NCBI GenBank assembly: GCA_964035545.1 | Contig: OZ037766.1 | Span: forward strand, 4,317,722 to 4,381,721 | Length of the DNA: 64,000 nucleotides | Source: Bugula neritina | Taxonomy: Eukaryota; Bryozoa; Gymnolaemata; Cheilostomatida; Bugulidae | Direction of reading: 5' to 3' | Part shown: positions 36,156 to 56,100 of the stretch, piece after piece | Layout: each line of letters begins with the position of its first letter | Position numbering within the stretch: position 1 is the first letter of the stretch | The notes under the pieces: model-generated | What the model was told of the DNA's origin: nothing | Database searches by the model: none | The model's input: the letters and a program-made list of their open reading frames with translations, nothing else | Program-made: the position numbers and the translations under genes

Positions 36156-39100
36156 CGAATGCCAATGGCATGGATGATGATGGTGTAGTTGAAGTGAAAC
36201 CAGATGTTTTCACAGACCATGATTTAGCTAAATGTGAGTTTTGTTAGCTCATGAATTTTTTACAATATTGCTCTATAATTTTTCTGATTTTATCACTGTG
36301 TATATTTTAATTTGGGTTGATTTTTGTATCTAATTATCTGTACGGCTTTGCAGCCACTGCACCAACTCGTACCAGAGCTGACTCTGAGTCAGCGAGCAGA
36401 CAAGAATTTGTTATAGATCTCACTAAAGCTGTGCCTAACGACTCTCTGCCGCAGATAAACTCACCGGCAGAGCAAGAGGTTAATAGTTAACAGCTATTTT
36501 ACTCTCTCTACTACTCTTTACTAACTTTTATTCAGCTTGTAGCTAACTATTTACTAACTTACTACTTACTCTTTATTAGCTGTCCACTTACTCTTGAGTA
36601 ATAGTTTTCTACTTTTGATTCTTTAAATAATATATTATTTTACATTTTAATGCTGCTACAGGAATTTACTGGTAACTCTACTTAAGCACAATCAGAATAT
36701 GCTTTGCAAAACTAACTTCCGATATCTCTATACGCACGTAGAGCAAAATTCAACCCAACAATAAAATATAAAATAGGCAATAAGAATCTATTTCAAGTGT
36801 ATTTTTAGTTACTGGAATGGCATTGAATTAGTTTGTTACTCATGGAAACTGATCCAGAAATATATTCATTGAAAATGTTATTTTTGTTGTGGCATTTTTT
36901 AATAACCTTGTCATAGATATTTTCAGGTACAAATGTTCTTTTGTTCATGTAGAGTGAGAAATTATTTTTTTTAGATTATTGAAAGAGTCAACAAGTCTTT
37001 TAGTCGAAGTTCTTCAGTTACGGTTTCTTCTTTTACGGCTGTCATAGAGAAAGAGATGGCGCTCTACGACACTGAAGACATCGTGACTAAAGTCCACAAG
37101 CCAGAGAAAGTGGTGAAACCGATGGAGTCATTTGTGATCTACACTGTCTCTACTAAGGTTGACATGTAACTTTCTTCTATGGTGTTTTCCAATATAAATA
37201 TAGCACCGATATAAATATAGCACCAATATAAATATAGCACCAACATAAATATAGCATCAATATAAATATAGCATCAATATAAATATAGCACTGTTTCATA
37301 GTATTTCTTGCTTCATGTGTTGCACTGTAGGATGTTGATTGGTGCACTTGGCTCAAATTTGTTTTACTGTTTGCAAGTGTAGCCAAGCTTAAAGCTTGTA
37401 ACGAGATGTTATCATAATACAATTGGAGGTAGGCGCATTAATGGCAAAGATGAAAAAAGCCTGAATTTTAGATTAAAAATGTAACAAAAAAGTCATGCTT
37501 TCACAAGAGTTTCAACCCACTCCCTAATATTATTAATAATTATTAATAAATTATTAATAATATTAGCCAAAAATTATTAATAAATTTAAAAAACTTGGGC
37601 TATGAAAAAGCTTCTCTACCACTTCACCTAGATGCACCTAAATAGTTTGTATTATAATATACTCTACATGTTTATATAAGGCAGTTTTCACATATAAATA
37701 TTAGCCAGGATAAATGAAAAACAGCACATATATCTGTCACAGTCATTTTTGAGATCAATTCGCACAAAGTTCACACCAGTTTACGTATTTCCCTTGCACT
37801 TGCAGACGACCAGAGAAGAGTTCAGTGAGCCAGAGTACACGGTGAAACGGAGATACAACGATTTCCTGTGGCTTCACGACCAGCTGTCGCAGCAGCACCA
37901 CCTGTTGATATTACCTGTGAGTCAAATGAGATGCTCAACCTTGCATATTACTTCTCTGTAATTGAATCTCTCTCGAGTTAGAGTCAAGTCTCTTCAGAAT
38001 ATCTCTCGATTTAGAGTTGAGTCTCTTCAGAATATCTCTCGAGTTGGAGTCGAGTCTCTCTTGAGTTAGAGTTGATTTTCTTCAGAATACCTCTCGATTT
38101 AGAGTCAAGAACCTGACTAGACATGCTAATTTAATATTTTAAGATTTGAAAGCACCCAACCATTTGGCTACAGCTTTTTCTAGAATTATGCTATCGTGTA
38201 GTCGGCACCTCTACTGGTCACAAGACGATTACACACCATAGAATAGAATGTTCGGTAATTTGTAAAAGTGTTTTTTGCCTCGAGTTTGTAAAATTGAGCT
38301 CTCTTTTGACCGAACTATATAGTGTGTTACTTTCTGTATGAAGTTAGAGTAAGACCTCACTGAATATAAACTGTATTGTTTGATGTGGAACTTCAAGTAC
38401 CTACGTGCTCATTAATTATTAATGTGACTGTATTTAGTGTTATGTAATGTTACTAGGTATTTCACCGTGTGATTAACCTTAGAGGTAAGCTGCATTAACA
38501 TCACTAGTTAGTAATTACGTGACATGAATCACTCGTCCTTTTACTGCAATCACATATGGCAATGGAATGTTTTCATCACCTCTCACCTGTAACATATCAA
38601 CATGTAAACAATATCCTGTGACAGTTTTGCCAAGCTGGCTAGTGCAAGTGCACTGATGCAGCATGGTGTACGACATACGTGGAAAATGATGCTACCTGAC
38701 AAATCTTGTTATCTCACACACTGCTTAGTGGTACAGAATTTGTAGTTAGTTTTGGTTTATAACTTGTTTTAGTATACGGGTTTGGGGCGTGTTTGCTGTG
38801 TTTCGCAAGCAGACAAATTCTGATGCTGCAAATATTAAGCAACTGCAACTTTGCATTCTCCTTGTGTAGTTTCCTCTGCAGAAACACACCCTTTGCTGCC
38901 AATTGTTTACTGTTTGCTGTCTACTGCAGCCTCTACCTGAGAAGCAGCACCTGACGCTGGACAGGTTTGACAAACAGTTCATAAGTTACCGGGAGGCAGC
39001 GTTGTGCCGGTTCGTCAGTAGACTGTGTCAGCACCCTCTCTTCTCTTACAGCAAGTTCCTGCAGGCCTTTCTCACCCTTGAACCCAGTGTAAGTGTGTTT

Positions 39101-42100
39101 CTGTAAGTGTAGGGAAGGTGTAAGTTTGTTTCTGTAAGTGTAAGTAGAGTGTCAGTGTGTTTCTGTAAGCGTAAGTAGAGTGTAAGTGTGTTTCTGTAAG
39201 TGTAAGTAGAGTGTAAGTGTGTTTCTCTAAGTGTAAGTAGAGTGTAAGTGTGTTTCTCTAAGTGTAAGTGTATTTCTGTAAATGTAAGCATATGACTGTA
39301 AGTGTACGTATGTGCCTTATGTAAGTGTAAGTGTGTCCTTTGTAAGTGTAAGTATTTGTCCATATGTGTAAGTATATTGGTAAGCTAGAGCCACGTGGAG
39401 TGAAACTTGAAGTATGAAACCATATGCTGTTAAAATATGCTGCGGGAGTCACCTGTTAGTCCCTTCCAGGTGCTGAGTATTTTGAGATGGGTGCTATTAT
39501 ATAGGTGAGAGGTGTGTGCCAGGTGTAATGTGGTGTGTGGTGAGCAGAAATATATTTTTACAAAGTTGTGTAAAGCTACTTGTAGTTTTGTACTACTGAA
39601 TGACAGGTGATGCCCTCATATTCTCTCTATATAAAGCCTACCAGTATGAAAGTTGATAGTTGTACATGTTGTAGTAGCACATCATATACACCACATGCTG
39701 TTAGCATACTCTGTTTGTTTCTCTTGCACTGATCTTTTATCTGCTTACCATTTAATTTAGGAAAATGTAAAATAAAAGTGTATAATCTATGAGATGTTGT
39801 CCTTTGAAGCATATGACAGATATAGCCTCTACTTCAAAGGAGAGCCCACATAGCTAGTTTTACTATGAAAAGTGTTACATTGTGAACTATATATAGTCAC
39901 TAATGAGGCTTTAAAATTAATGTTACTTGCTATGTCAATTTTGTAACATTCAAGTTAGTAAACAACTTCTCTAGCATGCATAATTAACAAATAACAGAAT
40001 ATCTGTAAATATGTAACTCCACATTTCAATTTTTTAACTTTACATATTTTTATTTCGAAAATATTATCCATTTTAACTCTTAAATGGGAATTTTCTCCTC
40101 TTTGATATGTGAAAAACCATGTGTTTTTATAAAAGCTGTGTTTTAAGCTTTGTTTAATACAAATATCTCTAACTAAAAGTTGTCTTCCCTTGCCACTATA
40201 TGTACTGACTTCTCAGAGTGTAAATTATTACATTGATTCAACCTTGACCTGTGGTTTTGCAGGCATTTAGCAGGTATAAAAGGCAGAGCAGTAGCTCTAC
40301 ACCACTGAGCATTGTCTCCTATCTCCAGTACCCCTACAGTTCCTATAAGAACTCAATCACGCCCAGCTACGAGCACCAGGCTCTCTATAAGTACGCTGAC
40401 AAGTTTGGTGAGAAGATGGCTGCCTTAGAGAAAATTACTCACAATTTAGTACAGCGTCAATCTGGTGGGTGGAGTTTGCATAAATTGCTGCAAGCATTAT
40501 ATAAATATCTTGCTATATTTTAATTGTACATTACGACATTTATTTACGTAATGTCATTTGCTTTGCGGATTGTTTAGTAGTGTTGAATGCAATCAGTTGT
40601 ATGTATTTTATAGTTTTACCTGCGGAGGCTGCCATCTTTAGACCACATAAAAGTATTACAACACTGTTTTTTATTTTATTTTGGTTTTGCTATTAAATAC
40701 TAAACGTGGTAACTGGTGCTTACCGTACTGTTGAAGTTATCATAGTTTGTTAACAGTTGATGTACACCAACTGCACACAATTTGCATACAGCAACTTATA
40801 TCATATGCATTTGTTTCAAGTTAACTTTTAAAAATTGTTAGCCTAATGTTATAAAACTAATATTATTTTATAGAATATGCTGTGTGCAGCATGAGTTCAT
40901 AACTCCATGTTGTTTCAGATTATGCCAAGTCTATGGCGGCTTACAGTAGTGCATATAACCAGTGGGCATCAAGTGAAACAGAGCTGGCCTCTCCCTTGCA
41001 AGCAGTGGCTGAGCTGTATGATCACATTCTTATCACTGTTCATGAACTGGTAAACTATGCCATCTTATAATCATGCTATTAATTGTCTTTGATAAAATTA
41101 AATTAATTTTGTTCTAACTATTAAGTAAATCATGAGTCATTTGAGACATACAAGTAAAAGAATCTAATTTCTCTTCAAGTTGAAAGACTACAGATTACGT
41201 TGCGTGAAAAAAGCTGTGATTGAACTCCATGCAGTTTTGTACAATGTGATTTAGTTTTACTTTTCATGTATTTTTCTATGTCATATATTGTAATAATATA
41301 ACATCTATAGTAATATATAATACAATGTGACATTTATTTTGATATATAATATAACATATATAATATAACATCCATAATATTATATAATATAATATAACAT
41401 AATATATCACGTGATATTAAATATTTCAGATAGACCGTACACCTATCACTGTCTCTTTATCATTCAAGGAATACTATCTGTTTTCAGCTGTTATAAAGGT
41501 AGGCTATTTAATATCCATTACGATATGTTTTTTATGACATACAGTAACGTAATGTGGTTACTAAATCAATTATTGATATTAATTACTGCTGAAAACTTTC
41601 ACATGGAGACATTCTCGTGCCAACTCATTCTAGTTACTTTGACTAGCTTGCTAAGTCATTATGTTATTTCACGCTTTTATTATGTTTACACATTTATATA
41701 ATAATGTTGCACTTACTTTTGCATTATTTCAAGTTTACTTGAAATCTATTTTTTTTAATAATTTTTGTTTCAAGTTATGTTTCTTCTTTGTTAGTCAAGT
41801 TTAGACAAGAGAGACTACGAGCAATACAGGTTTGAGAAGTCTCTAGCAATGGTCAAAGGTCAGGGGGAGTCTTCTAATAATCCCCAATCTCCAGCCTTGA
41901 GCGCCTCGGTAATGACTGGATTTTTATAACACATACACTTTATTCAGCAGTGTTCAACCAAATTACTCAAGCTTTCAGGCAAATTGTAGATTCATAAATT
42001 TAAACTCGAATGTTTTTTACATGTTCAACTTATGTTAATGTTATTTACATAGGAGATTTTATTGCTTTCTAAATTATTGTGATTCTTGTTCATCTAAATA

Positions 42101-43816
42101 TTATACTAAATATCGGATCATCTGCTGGCAGCCATAACCAAAAAGTTACAATACACATTGAATATCTGTGCTATTTGCATGACTCATAGTGTAATGGTAT
42201 AGTATCAGTCATGACTCATAGTGTATTAATATATCAGCCATGAATCATGGTGTATTGGTATAGTATCAGCCATGACTCATAGTGTATTAATATATCAGCT
42301 ATGACTTATAGTGTATTGGTATAGTATCAGTCATGACTCATAGTGTATTGGTATGGTATCAGTCATGACTCATAGTGTATTGGTATAGTATCAACCATGA
42401 CTCATAGTGTATTGGTATGGTATCAACTATGAGTTATGCAATAACCTGATGAGTGAGTGTTATCCTTGTGTATTTCATTAGATGTCTGACAGTAACAGAA
42501 CGTGTGTTGCTGCTTCATTGGCTAATGACAAGTCAGCTGATGGAAAACCTAAACATGTGAGTATATTATACTAGCACATGCTTACCCGTTTGTCAAGTGA
42601 TGAGATGTCTATTACATGATATAGATCCTAGACATGTGATATGTTCTTCTATGTTTGCACACATGGGGGCTTTTATGCTGAGGAAAACAACTATGATAGG
42701 ATACTTTAATGTTGAGTTTGATTAGCTATGTTTTATTAGGTAGAGGTGCTGGCCTAGCACAGTGCATGGTGCAGTAGGCTGTAGTAAGTGATGTGAGAAA
42801 AGGCAGTCGGCCTGTGTCACTTTAGAAGTTGTTAAAATGAATGGGGGTGAGGTATCTAACTGCGTTGAAAAATATCTTTCATCGTCAGAATTTCAACTAG
42901 CATAGTCCATTTACTGTTGCGTCTTGTTTGGGAATTTATATTCTAATGTTTCTGCTTGCTTTGCTCCGGTTTACCTAGTATTGTTAGTCTAAATGTAGTC
43001 ATTATTGTTAATAATAGTAAAGTGATGCCTGCCTTTAAAGAAGTGAAAGGTTAGCACTTCTGTTTACAACAAAGTATATTGTGTGTATATTGAAACTTGT
43101 ATTAAGCAATTTTGTGTTGACATTTCAACAAAATTTTGTCTGACAACTTGCTCTATCAAGCTATAGACTAACTGTTTACTAGTCAAGTATGTCTAGCGGG
43201 AATCTTCCACTTGTGTATTGCTAGGAATTCGGAGAGGCAGATGCGAGAGACAAGCTAGACAAGGCCAATGCCGAGATTGAGGCAGACTTCCAGAGGTGGA
43301 ACATCAACAAGAACCGTGACTTGAGGAATTGTATAGAAGAGATGGCCTCGAGGAATATTAACTTCTATGACTCCGTATGCATGTCTTATTTATCCTTGAC
43401 CTTAGTGAATATATGTGCTGTGTTGAATAAATCTTTCAGTTAGACTGTTTGCCATCTCCCACTATTTCTATGCGAGGTAGCTGCAGTTTCTAGCCTAATC
43501 CTAACACTTGTTTTACAAAATGTTTCTTGTCTTGAATTTTATTAAATTTTCTTTTTTTCACCAGGTTATTTAAACTCACAATAAGTGGAAAGTGTTTCAA
43601 CCAATATGTTAGCACTGATGTCTCACTAGAATATTTTTCTTGTACCGTTAGATGGTATAACTTGTTTGTCGTATTAATTGTTATTTACGTTTATAGTGGT
43701 TGATAACATTGTCATTCTATTTTTAGCAACTCAGCTGTTTGGAGTCTTTGTTGAAAAAATTAAAAGAGCGCAAGTTTCAAAGCTCACCACTCATCAATCA
43801 AAGACGGGGCGTATGA
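36156..43816 (+). CDS. snx30: PX-BAR sorting nexin, SNX7/SNX30 type (12 exons seen, 5' end missing)
   Basis: Exons: 36156-36233, 36354-36478, 36975-37157, 37806-37916, 38930-39088, 40263-40464, 40919-41049, 41430-41498, 41795-41908, 42482-42556, 43225-43374, 43727-43816 (TGA); 494 residues, all in phase. SNX7/30 proteins bind endosomal phosphoinositides through PX and form BAR dimers with SNX4 in tubular recycling and autophagy. The PX domain spans exons 3-5, with the RRYNDFLWL basic motif and PPLPEK-like loop (ILPPLPEKQHL). The helical BAR part follows, ending with EIEADFQRWNINKNRDLRN and a C-terminal helix that aligns to SNX30. The first exon seen begins with two bases of a split codon, so a 5' exon is missing. 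An ATG at 36170 could also serve. SNX7 versus SNX30 identity is not resolved. AATAAA at 43863 is a close polyA signal. Confidence 0.92.
37190..37291. repeat. 17-base minisatellite (AATATAAATATAGCACC)
   Basis: About six copies, starting roughly 33 bases after the donor at 37157 of the sorting nexin gene. Confidence 0.85.
37964..38108. repeat. About 45-base minisatellite (CTCTCGAGTTAGAGT units)
   Basis: Three to four diverged copies of a unit carrying CTCTCGA(G/T)TTAGAGT and TCTCTTCAGAATA, starting about 47 bases after the donor at 37916. Confidence 0.8.
39089..39375. repeat. 31-base minisatellite containing splice-donor motifs
   Basis: The array starts exactly at the donor of the exon ending at 39088. 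The unit is about 31 bases, GTAAGTGTGTTTCT followed by GTAAGTGTAAGTAGAGT, with later degenerate copies. Each unit repeats GTAAGT-like donor sequences once or more. Confidence 0.88.
42178..42440. repeat. About 36-base minisatellite (CATGACTCATAGTGTATT)
   Basis: Seven or so copies of a unit with CATGACTCATAGTGTATT and GGTATAGTATCAG, in the sorting nexin intron before the exon at 42482. Confidence 0.88.
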
Positions 43817-44960
43817 CAGGACGTACCCTCCTTTACTAGCTGCAATGTCGAAACCCAACTCGAATAAAGATATACATAAAACTTCTAGCATTTCATCTTG
43901 TGAAACCTGCATTCCACAAGGTTTATATTATTATTTATAGTATATATATTACTTTTTCTTAATTTATTATAAGTTTTTTTAAAGCTGAAACGGCATATAG
44001 CATGACGTATTATACTCTTATCTATATACAGTCCAGCGTACTCTATTCTTGAGTGACATGCCTAGTAGACAAATCTAACAAATTTTGTTTTCACAACGAG
44101 ACTTGATTTATATATACAACCAGATACTCTTTTAGTTTACTGTTTTAATATATCAATTATTTAGATCTGTACATATAATTGAAAGTCATTGAGCTAGAGA
44201 GTCAAAGGGTTTGTATATCTGTAACGTAATTAATGCTGTTGTATATTTTAGTCATGATATTTTCTTTTCAAAAGGGGATGTTGATCTGAATGATATATGT
44301 TACCTATCTTCTGTGCAATTGTGTTCATTCATTTATACGTATGTCCCAATTACTGGTGGTTATTGATTTTACTGCACATGTAAGTGTAGAAAGACATTAT
44401 TTGTGTTGATGTATATTTATATTTGCTGTTAATTTTTATCTGGTAGTAAAAAGTTGCTTCTGTATTTGAGTTACATCTTAGATCAATGATAGTAAATTAA
44501 TTTGATTGGAGGATTTTTTCTCTTAGTTCAGGCTTATATTTGTTGTGCATTTTTGCATTTTACACTGAAATGATCTGAGTTTTTTCAATAATTTAGCCTT
44601 TAATTTGTATGTGTAAAGCTTGGTGCTGTGTATTGAATATTTAGCTGCTTCTACTTAAATCGGTGTTGCTTTACCTTTTATACCTGTTTAGATCTACTCA
44701 TTGAAGATTATGGGTCTTATTTAAATAAACACAATAACTATCCTCATTTTAGTGTTCATTTCATTAGTTATTTGTTATTAATAACACATAAATGTTATAC
44801 AATCGTGGTTGGGTCTGTAAACAGTTTCCTGTAAAAGTTGACCAATAAGATTTATAAGCTCAATAGAACATCTAAAAATAGAACATCTGATAAATAGTGT
44901 AACATTTTGGTACAGAACTTGAATATTGTTAACGACTTGAAAAGTGTTGGTCTAAGCATT
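43817..44960. other. 3' region between convergent sorting nexin and amnionless genes
   Basis: Presumed 3' UTRs and spacer of two convergent genes, AT-rich. AATAAA at 43863-43868 (plus) fits the sorting nexin. No further exon seen. Confidence 0.45.
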
Positions 44961-51979
<7,019 letters not shown>

Positions 51980-53150
51980 TGTTAGAAACTTCTTGAAAGT
52001 CACAAAACATAAACTTGAAACACTTTGCTAGGAAATGAGAGAATAAAGCTTAGAGAATAACTGACACCTATGCCAAGCAGTGACCTCTCCTATTATCTCA
52101 ACAAGGGGGTGTCGCATTTCTATTAGATTATAAACAGTTATTATGTTGAAGCTCCTATCACTTTATGGTATCATCATGTGCACCACCCACTCTAGATCAG
52201 CTAGTATATATACTAGATGTGTATAATATGTATACATAAGTATGTATATACATGCAGTTATGCCTGGATTTGAGCACAAAACTGTAATGACCAGCGAATT
52301 ATTTTGCTTTTTAACATTACTACTCTATTACCAGAGAAACCATTCTTAGCAAGAGTTATCTTTTCTTACTTGGGTATTGTCTTAATTAAATAGTTTGATT
52401 TCTGTTCCCTATCATTTAGTTATAAAATGCCAATTCATAAATAGAATAATTATACAACTATAGTTTATTAAAGTAACCTTGAAAATATTATAACCTCATG
52501 AAAATGAATGGTACGATAAGCTATAAGCAAGCATGCCATTCAGTGCTGGACATACATATAGATGAGCTCATATAATAAGGTCACAATAGTGTAGACAGTT
52601 GACAAAATTTTTTAATATTTAAAATTTTAATAAAAAGAAGTCTACGTATTAATAGTTATATATTAATAGATTCACATTAATCAATTTTTGCTGGAGCTTT
52701 CCATAATGTTGATAGGTTATTCATTTGTGTTATAACACCAGCTGGCTGGCACTCATTTGATAAGTCTGAAAATATTGTAATATACGCATAAAGTGTAATG
52801 ATTAACAACAGAAGTTATGACAACAGTTTAAAATTGCCATATCACTTCCCCCCCCCCAGCTTTAAAGAAGTAGTTGGTATTTATAACTTTTCAGTTCTCA
52901 TTGAGTTTAGTCAAACTCAGTTTAATATTTTCTAGCATTGGGTATATACACACTTCAGATACTAATTACATTTGCATGCATAACGCAAACTGCACATACA
53001 ATATTCACAGTAAAACGCATAGCCTAGCATCACCAGCACATTTTAGATGCTATGTACGCCAAGCCATCCTTCACAGCTCAAAATTAAGCTAACAATAAAG
53101 AACCAGCAGCAGTATTACAGCTCTACCGCATTGCAATCAGATTGTTGAAT
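51980..53150. other. Divergent intergenic region between amnionless and the first SLC49 gene
   Basis: About 1.2 kb with no coding exon recognised; it should hold both promoters. A possible acceptor (TATTACAG) at about 53120 may mark a 5' UTR intron of the transporter gene. Confidence 0.4.
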
Positions 53151-56100
53151 ATGAAGAAGAAAATGACAGAAGAGAACTTAGGTCTGGTGGCTAACGAGAA
53201 GTGTGGAGGAGTAGAGCATGGTATAGAGCAGAAGACAAACAGACACGCTGACATTGACTTGTATAAGAGAAGATGGTGGATATTATTTGTCTACTTCTTT
53301 GTGTCTGTAGTACAGGGAATTCTCTGGAACACCTGGGCACCCATGACTGATGCTGCAGTTGTGGCCTTTGGTTGGTCCGAAGGACAGGTGGCTGCCATTC
53401 CAGCTGTTGCTAATTTGTCTTTTATACTTCTTGCTTTTCCAACCCTGTATCTCATTGAAACATATGGTAAGCCAATTGCAGCACACTGCTCTGGGTAGAG
53501 GTCCTAATAGCTGCTAGTAATGTTTAGATTGCTGCAGAGTTGCTTTATATTCTTAAGAATTTTTGGTGACAAATGTTTTTATATGTGAAGTACACACTCT
53601 GTCTCTAAACCTGCTGTCAATAAGACCTAGGGGCCTTTAAAGTAAAGCAAGAGTAATTTTGTCTCAATACCTTTTTCTGGGCATTGATCAATGTCCTTGT
53701 TAATGTTTGCTCTATAATCTATACTAGGCAGGAATTTGCTTGTAACATTGTTAAATTTCATATAGTGGTGAAATAGCGTTTGAAAGCATGAAGAAGAAAT
53801 ACAATTTGCCTTTAATTGTTTTCATCTATCAACTTAGTACAATTCATGCAGACCCCATAGAAGCTTGTTAGGCTTAATTATTTTAATCTCAAATAAAATA
53901 ATGCACAAGTTGCTCTTTTAGGTATTCGAGGACCTTTCATAATAACTGTCACTTCGTTGGTGTTAGGAGCTGTATTATGGGCTATAGGGGTGAGGATGGA
54001 TTTATACAGGTACACATGCAGTTTCTAACCTTGTAATACTGTCCTGACTTGAGATATATGTAATCATTATGCTGTCTGACATATTCAATAGAAAGCATAT
54101 TGGTTCCACTATGTATATCTTTGATATTTATACATTTGCATTGCTTTGAAGCTAGACTTTGGGTAACAAAGCTATTACATATGCAAAATTAAATGTAACT
54201 TCTTGTTTAATTTTCATATCTTCTCTAAAAATAAATGAACTCACAAACTAATCTTTTAAAAACTCAAACAAATTTTTGTTATATGATTTTATATTCAAAC
54301 AAAATTATTCCACTGATTTTCCTACAGCAAAGTGCAATCTGGAAAAGTGCAGGCATTTACTGATTTTGAGACAACATATAAAAACCCAGTAATCAAAATT
54401 CATTATTTATATCAAAATAAGATTTTAGATTAAACAATTATTGTATTCATGTTTTTGTTTTATAATAAATTATAGTTGCATAGCATTCTATAAAACATGA
54501 GGTGTTAACTAATCACAACTAGCAAAACATATTAAATGTTTTATAATTCACCAAATTATAATTTTATTATGGTTCAGCTCAAAGCTAAAATAATACAATA
54601 AAGCTTCAAATAAAGTAACTCTTATATGCACAATGTATAGAAGACATAATATTTAAAATATTTGATCCAATTATTTAGTTTGGCAGTAGTTGGAGCATCG
54701 TTTGTTGGGATTGCAGCCTGTGCTCCTCTGATAGCCCCCTCATACTTCTCAGTAACCTGGTTTCCTGTATGTGAAAGAAACACGGCTACAGGGTTTGCAG
54801 CAATAGGAGCCTATCTTGGAGTAGGCTTGGCTTTCATCACTGGTAGGTCATGTGCATCATTGAGTTGGAGTATCAATAGAGCTCTAGAATATTCTTTCAT
54901 AACTTTTCTGTCATCTGTTTAAAAACAAATTTAATTTTTGTACCGGAGGTTTCAATTGTAATTCACTCAATATTATAGTTGACATTTTTATAAACCTCAA
55001 CTTCACGTGGGTTTATAGTGACTATCGCTGTGAGAACCCCTGATGGGAAAGTTTTTTTAAAATGGGCTGAGGAGTTTTTTTAATGTGCCACAAAAGCAAT
55101 TATGACTGGATGCTCTTCTTAATATCACTGCTGGCGTTTGGACTCGAACCACTGAGCCACGGCTGCTCCCCTTTAGAAACTTTAAACAATTTATGCTATT
55201 TATATGCTGCAACTGTTATTCCTTACATGCTTTGGTGTAGCAGCGAGGACTTCATAGCACTGTTTATTGAACATTAATATAATTGTGTTACTTTGAGCAT
55301 TGATTAGGCAACAGGGTATATGTTTCTAAACACAGCATAATAATTAAGTTATATTTAAGACTGGCTTAATTAATGGGACAACTCTTCAACACTTTACATG
55401 TTTTATTTAATTATAGCACATAAAGTAAATCTCATTTAACTATTTGGCATTACCGCATCTTTCCAGCACTGCTCTTGATTATGAATATACATGAAGCAAC
55501 TTATATTAGCATAATATACAAGCATATATAGCCATAGTCATAACTATAGTGCCATTTTAATTAACTAGTTATACAAAATTTAACTCATCCACTATGCAAA
55601 TGAGTAACAGTTAATTTTTTGAACTCTAAAGCCAAAATACTATTAAACCAAACACTGAAAGAAATAAAGCTTTTCCATGTCTACACGCACCTCAATGAGA
55701 TAATGGAACAATGAGAGAGTGGGTGCGATAGTGAAATACTCTATTATGCTGTTGTATATTATTGTATTAATATATATGGTAATCATGATATATTACAGTT
55801 TACAGCAGCCTATATTAGATAATATATAATGCTGTGGGCATACAACATATTGTTTACACAAAGCTTCACTCACATTTATAACATTATAAGTTCATGTTTA
55901 AATTTAATTATATCTTGAGTATATAAAATGGCCATACTGAATTATATTATATTGTAATACTTTATTGATTTATATTAAATAAAATTATTATATTATTTGA
56001 ATTTTATGTAATAAATATGAGATAAGATGTAAATACTGTTGCAAAAACTGCTTTACTTAAAGTTAATTTTTGATCACAATTATGCCGTTCTGTAATAAAA

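Noticed and set aside
39046-39452. Minus-strand Leu/His/Thr-rich open frames
   Set aside because: They are antisense of the minisatellite after the sorting nexin exon ending at 39088.
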